Assembly: GCF_017377575.1 (NCBI RefSeq)
Contig: NZ_JAFREM010000016.1
Span: forward strand, 1-64,000
DNA: 64,000 nucleotides
Direction of reading: 5' to 3'
Source of the DNA: Candidatus Enterococcus moelleringii
Lineage (GTDB): Bacteria; Bacillota; Bacilli; Lactobacillales; Enterococcaceae
Part shown: positions 55,501-61,832 of the stretch, piece by piece
How the letters are laid out: each line of letters starts with the position of its first letter
Numbering within the stretch: position 1 is the stretch's first letter
The notes under the pieces: generated by a model
Databases searched by the model: none
Seen by the model: the letters and a program-made list of their open reading frames with translations, nothing else
What the model was told of the DNA's origin: nothing
Translations under genes and position numbers: made by a program

Positions 55501-57189
55501 ACAATAGCCTCAGAATTATGGACCGGAATCACGGAAACATTCTCTAATATTGCAAACTCAGTATCTGAAAAAGCTGGCCAAGCGAAGGATTGGGTCTCAG
55601 AAAAATGGGAAGGACTAAAAACTACTGTTTCTGAAACTGCATCATCAATCGCTCAGACTACAAGTGAAAAGTTTAGTGAAATCGCTAGTACTGTCAGTGA
55701 AAAAGCTGGTAATGCAAAGGACTGGGCATCAGAGAAGTTCACAACAATGAAAGATACCTTTGTTACTGTCAATAAAGAAATGGTCAAGGCTGCCATTGAA
55801 AAAGGCACGGAAATGGCCAACACTGTTAGTGAGAAAGCCGGTAATGCAAAAGACTGGGCTACATCGAATTGGGAAAATTTGAGGAGCAACACAGTTAACA
55901 AATTTGAACAGGTGAGATCAGCGGCAAGTAGTAAAATGTCTAGCGCTGCTGACGCTGTGAGGAACGGAGCAAATAATGCACGTTCCCGGGCTGTTGAAGC
56001 ATTCACCTCTCTCAAAGATGGAGTCTCTAATAGACTACAATCCGTAAGAAACACAGCCTCCGATGTATTTGGAAAGATTGGGAGCTGGGCTGCTGAACTT
56101 CCAGGGAAAATCGCAAATGGATTGAGTAACGGAATCAATGCTATTGGTAACACGATCCGTAACATAGCAAACACGATAGCTCAACCGATAGCTCGGGCCG
56201 TTAACAACGTTATTGGCGGTATTAACAGGGTTCTCGGCGCTGTCAACGCTGGCTGGAGCATTAATAGATGGGAAGTTCCTTACTATGCTCAAGGGACTAG
56301 CTACCATCCAGGAGGCCCCGCTTTGGTCAACGATGGTCCGGGGTCACGTTGGCAGGAGATGTTCAGGTTACCAACTGGTGAGTTAGGCATGTTCCCACGC
56401 AAGAAAAACATGCTAGTTGATCTCCCACGTGGGACTCAAGTGCTACCTGGTGATATGGTTCCTAGCTACGCTGGCGGAATATTCAGCACGTTCAAGAAGT
56501 TCTTTTCCGGGGGATTTGACTCGGATGAGCTAGGTGGTATATGGGGAATTATCTCAAATCCGTCAAATCTGGTTAATGAAGCTATCTCCAAGTTTGCTGA
56601 TCTATCAGGAATGTCAGACCCAATGTTTTCGATTGCAAAAGGCTTTGTGAAAACTGCTAAAGACGCAGTAGTCAGCATGGTAGTGGATATGATCAATCGG
56701 TTCACTGGTTTTGAAAATGGAGGAATGATCACCCAGCATGGATTTTTCGAAGGTGCTGAAGGCAATAAGGCTGAAATGATTCTACCTTTGACTAAACCTG
56801 CCAGGGCCTTGGAGCTGATGAACGATGCATTCGATTTTATGAGCATGGACGGTGTTCCTGAATTGACAATGCCAGAAGTATTTCGTTCAACACAACCGTC
56901 CTCAATGTCAGCAACTGGCGGCAGCGGCCGAAGGGGATCACTAGAAAGTTTCAAAGGAGCGGATTTATCCGATCTTGGAAACCAGATGGCCAGCTCGATC
57001 GGCAATAAGGTTACTGAAGCTGTTATGCAGCTAGTTAGCGTTCTAGGTGTCACCAACAGTAGTGGTAACAATGAAGACACCACGCTGGAAGTTGTCCTCC
57101 AAGTGGATAGCACTAGATTAGGCGAAGTTGCTGTTAAGGGTATCAATAGATACCACAAGAAAACTGGAAGAATTGAATTGATTTACTAA
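52576..57189 (+). CDS. Phage tail tape measure protein
   Basis: This 1537-aa protein would set tail length and help DNA ejection. Residues 1-290 are coiled coil, with basic segments to about 365. Hydrophobic segments lie at about 368-445 and 850-925. Trp/Phe-containing 11-residue repeats lie at about 930-1130. A C-terminal block contains PGGPALVNDGPGSRWQEMF, typical of Gram-positive tape measures. No peptidase or transglycosylase motif is seen. AAAGGAGGAAG precedes the ATG. It is fully open, yet no tail tube, Dit, Tal or chaperone gene accompanies it. Confidence 0.88.
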   Translation: MELETLEIIFDANIEQIEKKMSPFLNQMQDTMDRLSSISNNGIGKIEKNLSSTAGFDKATKNFERMSAVADKHFNKTEQKAGEAGKNSAAAMTKGFSKGTAKMTQDIQTAVDKANLKMQQARAAQQKIANLTGDRNGAAISGDGKAVSKYDEKIANAQIQMNRAQSDAQAIVRKLKTEYDAIPQSIKRGETQMQQNEAQIERMRQKVKALNEQMRNQQIEKGSFGKNGWQTKGFEDTKSSAKTSSEIAKIEAKMQKLIAENDKLMQQLGTMDDRSGMLKGALAGLNTELGETGAKTAMATNGMRNLAGQSKTTQGIFSRLKGVFTSAGNSFKNGVGRMGSIFSRQSNQVSSGANRMSKSMGGFGRSMKMLWSQLFLFTFLYQGIMKLAGGLWSAMKTNEQFASSLNQIKVNLLTAFYPIYTAIMPAINTLMAGIAKLTGYLASFIATIFGTTYSAAKKGAEGLQSNIDAMKETGKSSDKAKEKVKKLQQVLMGFDEINTLKFDTDDDSDDSLDEPSTPGGLDWSGAEPETPAWLTNFANKFKEIMSKLFDPIKSAWDAQGQKVIDAWKYALGEVMGLIKAIGRSFMEVWTNGTGQRFVENLLILLADVLSIIGDIAGAFRRAWEDGGRGTALIQSIFDMFNAILVMLHEIAVAFRNAWNDDGLGQRIAAHLLEIFTNINNTIANLATRFTEAWKQGAVGESIFKTILRMIEGILGNINNITRATAEWAKTLDFTPLLQSIDKLLKAIEPLTKNIGNGLEWFYKNVLLPLASYSIQDLIPAFLNMLSGALKLINSVIEALKPTFQWLWDSFLQPIAKWTGGAIVKILEGIGKALTKLGEFIDEHQEGFANFVTLVGAFAAVIAGAKLLSGIAGFVTGIFNIISSIKSLAGLFSLVKLGLTTLVGLLGGPVTAAIAAVVAVGVLLYKNWDTMKEKAGQLADWIGEKWQAIKDFTSETWENIKNFISEKWTQMKEAVVTIASELWTGITETFSNIANSVSEKAGQAKDWVSEKWEGLKTTVSETASSIAQTTSEKFSEIASTVSEKAGNAKDWASEKFTTMKDTFVTVNKEMVKAAIEKGTEMANTVSEKAGNAKDWATSNWENLRSNTVNKFEQVRSAASSKMSSAADAVRNGANNARSRAVEAFTSLKDGVSNRLQSVRNTASDVFGKIGSWAAELPGKIANGLSNGINAIGNTIRNIANTIAQPIARAVNNVIGGINRVLGAVNAGWSINRWEVPYYAQGTSYHPGGPALVNDGPGSRWQEMFRLPTGELGMFPRKKNMLVDLPRGTQVLPGDMVPSYAGGIFSTFKKFFSGGFDSDELGGIWGIISNPSNLVNEAISKFADLSGMSDPMFSIAKGFVKTAKDAVVSMVVDMINRFTGFENGGMITQHGFFEGAEGNKAEMILPLTKPARALELMNDAFDFMSMDGVPELTMPEVFRSTQPSSMSATGGSGRRGSLESFKGADLSDLGNQMASSIGNKVTEAVMQLVSVLGVTNSSGNNEDTTLEVVLQVDSTRLGEVAVKGINRYHKKTGRIELIY
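55561..55956 (+). repeat. 132-bp tandem repeats inside the tape-measure gene
   Basis: Units begin at 55561, 55693 and 55825, exactly 44 codons apart, each starting VSEKAGxAKDW. A diverged unit begins 66 codons before the first. Both spacings are multiples of 11 residues. Confidence 0.7.
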
Positions 57190-57198
57190 TATAAAATA

Positions 57199-57233
57199 TC
57201 AAGAGGTCCATATTTAGTTCGGGGACCTCTTGA
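57199..57233 (+). terminator. Hairpin after the tape-measure gene
   Basis: A perfect 11-bp stem (TCAAGAGGTCC / GGACCTCTTGA) without a T run; weak terminator or mRNA stabiliser. Confidence 0.5.
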
Positions 57234-57251
57234 TTAACTGGAGGAATAGAG

Positions 57252-57722
57252 TTGACTATACAAATAAACGGAGTAACTCTTGAAGCTCAATTGTCTCAGA
57301 TTAATGACAAATATCTAATCAAGAAAAAAATTAGATGCAGCTTAGATCGTGAACAAATTGAACAATCTTTCTTTGATCAAAAGATTGTCGAAGTTGTTGC
57401 AGGAAACAAGGTTTATCATCTAAGAGTTTTGAGATGCATTGAGCAACATCAAGGCAAACATAAATATTTGTTTGCTTATATGGAGCCCGTAAAACAGGAC
57501 GAAACTTTTCAAGAATGCGTCAATGCAGCACTGTCTACTGAGCTGTTCAAGTTAAAATTACAGAATGAATTATTGGTAAGTATACTAGTAGATAATGGAT
57601 TAATACCTTCAACAGATGAAGCTAATCCGCTACAGGCTTTAACCGCTGAAGAGATTCAAGAGAAATCAAAAGACTTTCGAATTGCTTTTTCTAATGAGGT
57701 GCAAGAAACGTACTTTTCGTAA
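57252..57722 (+). CDS. Hypothetical 156-aa protein downstream of the tape measure
   Basis: Not recognised. The N-terminal half is beta-rich (TIQINGVTLEAQLSQINDKY), the C-terminal half helical. TTG start with GGAGGAA before it. Position suits a minor tail or chaperone protein, but the sequence does not show it. A terminator follows, ending the tape-measure operon. Confidence 0.65.
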   Translation: MTIQINGVTLEAQLSQINDKYLIKKKIRCSLDREQIEQSFFDQKIVEVVAGNKVYHLRVLRCIEQHQGKHKYLFAYMEPVKQDETFQECVNAALSTELFKLKLQNELLVSILVDNGLIPSTDEANPLQALTAEEIQEKSKDFRIAFSNEVQETYFS

Positions 57723-57749
57723 AAATATTCTAGAGATTAAAGAAGATGG

Positions 57750-57779
57750 AAGACAGTCATAAAAGGCTGTCTTTTCTTG
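57750..57779 (+). terminator. Terminator ending the tape-measure operon
   Basis: A 7-bp stem (AAGACAG / CTGTCTT) with a T-rich tail. Confidence 0.75.
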
Positions 57780-57941
57780 TAGGAGAAAGACTACTTTTAC
57801 TTCAAGAAACAATTCCATAATATGAAAATAACTTGCCGGTCTGCAGGCCAGAGAAAATAGAGTTGAACTCGGTTAGTGATTTAATGGCTTTGATTTTGGT
57901 AGATTTATTGTTGATAAACCGCAAATGAATCTATTCTACTC

Positions 57942-57950
57942 TGGTATAAT
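57942..57950 (+). promoter_or_regulatory. Extended -10 of the first cargo gene
   Basis: TGGTATAAT 25 bp upstream of a GTG start. With the terminator before it, this isolates the gene as a moron-like unit. Confidence 0.6.
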
Positions 57951-57975
57951 GAAAATAAAAAAAGGGGTGGTTTTA

Positions 57976-58719
57976 GTGAATTTTTTGATTTTATTAACCT
58001 CATTTGCCGGCGCTGCTGTTGGAGGCGTGGTTAGTGCAATTTTGGGTCTTCAACTACAAAAAAACAACCATAGCTTTGAAGAGATACAGGGAGAAAAAAA
58101 TGAAGCTTTTCTCAATAAACAGAATGAGCGGGATAATAATTTTAAAAAAGAACTTCAGAAACAAAATGATGCCTTAACACTTTCTATACAACAGAAAACC
58201 AGGGCCTTAACCCGCGAAATGAAGCAGGTAGATATCGATGCTAACCTAAAAGCGAAAGCAAGGATTGAATGGATTACAAATGTTAGGGATTTATCCTCAA
58301 ACTATATAGCTTGTCTTTTCTGTTTTAATGATTCGATGGAAAAAATATATAACCTGGATAATGCGATTCATATTTATGAGACTTCACCATTATGGCAAAC
58401 AAGTGACAAGTTGCCGGAGGCAGTTTCGAATAGGAAGCTAGAGCTAGAGGAAATGCATAGCTTAAAAAATGAGATAATAAGTTTATCCGAAAGAATTTTG
58501 ATGCAGTTTAGTGTGCAGAAAGAGCATGAGGAGATTGAAAATACTATTACTTCATCAGTCGATCTGGTAATTGATGTTTATCGTACTGCTAGAGATAAAC
58601 TGGGTTACAAATACGTTGAAAAAACAGAAAAAGATATGACTGGTTTCGCAAAGAGTATTAGAAAGATTTTTAGAGACTATTTAAAAAAGGAATGGGATAA
58701 AGCTAAAGAAGGAAAGTAA
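57976..58719 (+). CDS. Membrane-anchored coiled-coil protein, paralogue A
   Basis: This 247-aa protein has one N-terminal membrane helix (about 2-25), a coiled coil at about 30-90 and a helical domain. A conserved motif DANLKAKARIEWITNVR and the end DYLKKEWDKAKEGK are shared with the gene at 60913, which has the same length. GTG start after AAAGGGGTGG. Own promoter and terminators suggest expression during lysogeny. Function unknown; exclusion of other phages is a reasonable guess for a membrane protein in this position. Confidence 0.75.
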   Translation: MNFLILLTSFAGAAVGGVVSAILGLQLQKNNHSFEEIQGEKNEAFLNKQNERDNNFKKELQKQNDALTLSIQQKTRALTREMKQVDIDANLKAKARIEWITNVRDLSSNYIACLFCFNDSMEKIYNLDNAIHIYETSPLWQTSDKLPEAVSNRKLELEEMHSLKNEIISLSERILMQFSVQKEHEEIENTITSSVDLVIDVYRTARDKLGYKYVEKTEKDMTGFAKSIRKIFRDYLKKEWDKAKEGK

Positions 58720-58769
58720 TAAAATCGAACACATATTGTTCCAATGTATCCAAAGGAGGGGAGCTCATT

Positions 58770-58955
58770 ATGAAATTATGGGAATTAGTTGGTAAGCATG
58801 CTAGATTGACTTTTAATAATGGTGAAATAATTGAAGGAGAGATCCTCGATTGGACGGACGACTATACATCTATTTCTGGAGAGGAAGAAATTGTGATAGG
58901 CACTTGCATCTATGCTGAATCTGATTATAAAACTATTGAAATTATTGAAAAATAG
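58770..58955 (+). CDS. Small Sm/LSm-like protein
   Basis: This 61-aa protein has a beta pattern close to Sm-fold small proteins: LVGKHARLTFNNGEIIEGEI, then a short loop and YKTIEIIEK. The Hfq/LSm relation is from pattern only. AAAGGAGGGGAG is a very strong ribosome site. Its stop touches a terminator stem. Confidence 0.65.
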   Translation: MKLWELVGKHARLTFNNGEIIEGEILDWTDDYTSISGEEEIVIGTCIYAESDYKTIEIIEK

Positions 58956-58991
58956 TACTCAATTGCATGAAGTGATTGAGTACTGTTTTTA
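58954..58991 (+). terminator. Terminator after the Sm-like gene
   Basis: A perfect 10-bp stem (AGTACTCAAT / ATTGAGTACT) is followed by a T run. The stop codon lies in the stem. Confidence 0.82.
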
Positions 58992-59013
58992 TGCTCAAAA
59001 ACGAGGTGGAGGT

Positions 59014-59224
59014 ATGTATTCAAGGTGACAATGAAGCTTGTGTGAGGAAGGTGGCACGATTTCACCTTTGTCACTGCTGCGACTACAGAACAAGCAATCA
59101 TTCAGGCACTGAAAGAAATTAAGGTCCCCGATAAGTTCAACGATAAGGTGACCATCACCGTTGATGTCGAGGGGCCAGCGTTTAAGATTAATAAGAAAAG
59201 AGGAAAAAAGAATGGGAAACATTG
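59014..59224 (+). pseudogene. Broken small phage gene
   Basis: A GGTGGAGG site and an ATG (59014) are out of frame with the body that follows. The body reads VFKVTMKLV, then a TGA (59043-59045), then GRWHDFTFVTAATTEQAI and on to a stop at 59224. Two lesions, a frameshift near the start and a nonsense codon, fit recent decay. The remaining 3' part overlaps the next gene by 13 bp, as an intact gene would. Product family not recognised. Confidence 0.6.
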
Positions 59225-59448
59225 ATATCAAGTGGCAAGAAGGTCCAGTGAAAGAAGCTGGTGTAAATAGTGTTCAGATCGTAGATGTTTTACAGGTTTG
59301 TCGTGATCGTTTAGCAGCATTGGACGCTGAGTTCCCACGCCGAGAAAACTCCATCACTTTAACAAAGCTTGATGAAGCTATAATGTGGCAGGATAAGCGG
59401 GCTGCCGATCGTGAAATTCGTGGAGTTGAAGGAATGAATAAAGCTTAA
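59212..59448 (+). CDS. Acb2-like protein (candidate anti-CBASS cyclic nucleotide sponge)
   Basis: This 78-aa helical protein has a second half (DRLAALDAEFPRRENSITLT, then KLDEAIMWQDKRAADREI) that follows the pattern I recall for the Acb2/Tad1 hairpin domain: REKSLALTKLEEAxMWAN. Acb2 proteins form hexamers that bind cyclic di- and trinucleotides and so block CBASS immunity. The homology call is by eye. The ATG at 59212 follows AAGAGGAAA; it sits between a broken gene and the Ntn-hydrolase. Confidence 0.6.
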   Translation: MGNIDIKWQEGPVKEAGVNSVQIVDVLQVCRDRLAALDAEFPRRENSITLTKLDEAIMWQDKRAADREIRGVEGMNKA

Positions 59449-59502
59449 TAACACTCGTAACTGTCCTTATTCTTTGCTATTATTTTAGTAAAGGGGATTA
59501 AT

Positions 59503-60390
59503 ATGACAATTACTTGTGCTTGGATACGCGAATTTTGTGAAAGTGAGGAGTTATATGTTGTTTCAGATAGTAGGCTCTCAGGAAATGGGACTGTTTGGGA
59601 TGAATGTAGGAAACTAAGTATTTTACCAAGAGACGATGCGTTCATTTCCTTTGCCGGAAATACTGATGTAGCATTCCCGTTGATTAGTCAATTAGAAACA
59701 ACTATCATGGCACACAACAGTTCAAAAAATAGATTTATGGATATTGCGGATTTGAAAGGTCATCTATTGCATGTGGTAAACTCGCTAATACGATCAATAA
59801 ATTTTGATGGATTTCCTGAAAAAATAAGGAACGAAATAAAAATTGATACTTTTAAAAATATTGAATTTCTCTTTGGCGGATATAGTTGGAAGCAGAAAAA
59901 ATTCCAAGTATGGAGAATTCGTTACAATAAACCTATTAACAGATTTTCTGCCGAATCAATGTACAATACCAAACCAACTGGTAACATAATATTCGCAGGG
60001 GACAGAAAGCGTGATGCAATTAAAAAGTATTACGAATTAGGAAGATTACGCGAGGGATTGGACTTTTTCAAAAATGAAAAGCATTTTGATATGGAACCTC
60101 TTGAAGTTATAGTGCAAATGTTGATAGAGGATAGTGGGCTAGATTCGACTATTGGTGGTGCTCCTCAAATTATAAAGATATACCAACATATGAATGCAAG
60201 AGTGATAGGTGTCATGTGGCCACCCGATAATCCACAACCTACAGTTTTAGGAAGGAAGATTTTAGGTTATGAGAACACTGATAATATATATATTGACCCT
60301 ATAACTAACAAAACTGTTCTAGTGCCTTATCAAAAAAATTCAACCAACAACAAATTAACAGCCAAAGGTTTTAAAGACGAAAAAAGCTAA
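59503..60390 (+). CDS. Proteasome/HslV-like Ntn-hydrolase family protein
   Basis: This 295-aa protein starts MTITCAW, so Thr2 could be the N-terminal nucleophile after Met removal. DSR (LYVVSDSRLSGNG) lies where the proteasome Asp17 is, and Lys in ECRKLSIL where Lys33 is; SFAGNTDVAFPLISQLE matches the family. The C-terminal 120 residues are extra and not recognised. The substrate is unknown. AAAGGGGA precedes the ATG. No unfoldase gene lies nearby, unlike HslUV. Confidence 0.65.
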   Translation: MTITCAWIREFCESEELYVVSDSRLSGNGTVWDECRKLSILPRDDAFISFAGNTDVAFPLISQLETTIMAHNSSKNRFMDIADLKGHLLHVVNSLIRSINFDGFPEKIRNEIKIDTFKNIEFLFGGYSWKQKKFQVWRIRYNKPINRFSAESMYNTKPTGNIIFAGDRKRDAIKKYYELGRLREGLDFFKNEKHFDMEPLEVIVQMLIEDSGLDSTIGGAPQIIKIYQHMNARVIGVMWPPDNPQPTVLGRKILGYENTDNIYIDPITNKTVLVPYQKNSTNNKLTAKGFKDEKS

Positions 60391-60444
60391 GTAGTAAAAT
60401 CGTATATGGGTTTAAAACTATCTGAATGTAATTATTCAACAGTA

Positions 60445-60768
60445 ATGAAAGGTGTGAACGATATAAGTGAAGTAGAAGTAACAACAAAGGTTGCGATCCC
60501 AGACGAAATATTGGAGCAGATAGCTGAGATGGTCGTTCCGTTAGTCGTTGAAAAGTTAAAAGACGAAATGGAAGTTTGGACTAAATTTATCGATCTGCCT
60601 CCTTGTCCAAGTAAGAGCCAGATCAAAAAGACTCTTAGAATAGGTGATGCAACATTAGACTATTTAATAGCCAATGGAGCAACTCCAATGGTCTGGGGTG
60701 AGAATACGATACGTATACAAAGAAGTGACTTGGTGAAAGCATTTGACAATACAAAAATTAAGTTGTAA
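60445..60768 (+). CDS. Winged-helix/excisionase-type DNA-binding protein
   Basis: This roughly 107-aa protein has an N-terminal helical region (EILEQIAEMVVPLVVEKLKD) and a C-terminal MerR/excisionase-like part (KKTLRIGDATLDYLI, then GENTIRIQRSDLVKAFD). The start is unsettled: ATG 60445 and ATG 60406 have no ribosome site, while AAAGGTG (60448-60454) is placed for ATA 60463, giving ISEVEVTTKV. Position near attR and the fold suit an excisionase or regulator. Confidence 0.65.
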   Translation: MKGVNDISEVEVTTKVAIPDEILEQIAEMVVPLVVEKLKDEMEVWTKFIDLPPCPSKSQIKKTLRIGDATLDYLIANGATPMVWGENTIRIQRSDLVKAFDNTKIKL

Positions 60769-60912
60769 AAATTTTCCTCAATTTGGACAGCTTTGTATAG
60801 ACCAGGAGTGCTTTCTTTTTCATTGGATCAATTAAGATGGAGAACTTTATCTTTTTAGTCAAATAACTGCGAATTTTTGTTATGCTCAAGTAGAAATGAA
60901 GGAAGGTTTAAC

Positions 60913-61656
60913 ATGAATATTTTCTATGACTCTTATGGAGTGTTCCAATGGGCTAGTATAGCAGCAATCGTAGCAGGGTTTGGTGCGATGGTATCTTTTA
61001 TATTTTCCTTACTGAGTTATTTTAACTCTAAAAAGACTATGGAGGTTCAGAAGGAAATGGACCAAAAGAAAATTGATGCTGACATCATTTCAAAGTCTAG
61101 AATGCATTGGATTGACAATACTAAAATATTAACAACTACATTCCTTACAGATTCAGTGACCTTAGCTTCGAACTATAAAATGTTCGTTCAGAAGATTGTT
61201 CAATTGAACGGGATAAAAATAGATGCAGGAGTAAACCTTGAAAGAAGTAAAAACGCTAAATTATCTCGAGAAGAGAGAGACTTTGCTAGGAGCGAGTACA
61301 CTTATTGGATGGAAAAGGGTTCAAAAGTATTTAATCAAGATATGGAAAAAAGAGCTGAAAACATCAATGAACTATTGAAGAGTGTAACAAACAACTTTAT
61401 GTTAATTAAACTGAACTTTAGTGATAATGAGGAAAACAATAGAATTGTTAATCTAGCGTTTGAGATAAGTGAAGAGTTGAGAAATTATTCACTAAATTCT
61501 GGATGGGATCAGTTCGCAAGCGAAAATCAACTTATTGAGCATCTGAGAATAACAGATAGAATTTGGAGGGAGAATTCAAAAAAAGCGGATCAACTTACTG
61601 TTATTCTGCGTGATTACTATAAAAAAGAGTGGGAGAAAGTAAAAAAAGGTGAATAA
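60913..61656 (+). CDS. Membrane-anchored coiled-coil protein, paralogue B
   Basis: This 247-aa protein has an N-terminal membrane helix (about 10-35, ASIAAIVAGFGAMVSFIFSL) and a short coiled coil. The motif IDADIISKSRMHWIDNTK and the end DYYKKEWEKVKKGE correspond to those of the gene at 57976. GAAGGAAGG precedes the ATG. TATGCT about 30 bp upstream is a possible -10. Last gene before attR. Function unknown. Confidence 0.75.
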   Translation: MNIFYDSYGVFQWASIAAIVAGFGAMVSFIFSLLSYFNSKKTMEVQKEMDQKKIDADIISKSRMHWIDNTKILTTTFLTDSVTLASNYKMFVQKIVQLNGIKIDAGVNLERSKNAKLSREERDFARSEYTYWMEKGSKVFNQDMEKRAENINELLKSVTNNFMLIKLNFSDNEENNRIVNLAFEISEELRNYSLNSGWDQFASENQLIEHLRITDRIWRENSKKADQLTVILRDYYKKEWEKVKKGE

Positions 61657-61659
61657 AAA

Positions 61660-61680
61660 GCCGCTCAAAATTAGAGCGGC
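61660..61680 (-). terminator. Inward-facing terminator at the right end of the element
   Basis: A 7-bp GC-rich stem (GCCGCTC / GAGCGGC) has five A residues on its left only, so it works for minus-strand transcripts entering from the chromosome. Confidence 0.6.
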
Positions 61681-61705
61681 AGCTTGCCCCAGATCAATTG
61701 AAAAT

Positions 61706-61739
61706 TGATTACAACTTTTGATTACAAAACTGATTGTAT
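61706..61739. repeat. Right arm-type repeats for the integrase
   Basis: TGATTACAA at 61706-61714 and 61719-61727 and a diverged TGATTGTAT at 61731-61739, in the same direction as the left copies. Confidence 0.6.
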
Positions 61740-61832
61740 TAAGCTGTTTTCAGTTAGGTAGCTGATGCACAACTAAGCAGTTTATCAGTCAATTTTGTAG
61801 TAGTTTATGTTGGTTGCTTATACGTCAGCCAA

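Noticed and set aside
42643-61740. TGATTACAAAA (11 bp, shared near both ends) as the attachment core
   Set aside because: It occurs more than once at each end, which suits arm sites. The 18-bp rpmG-end repeat further out restores the L33 gene and is the better core.
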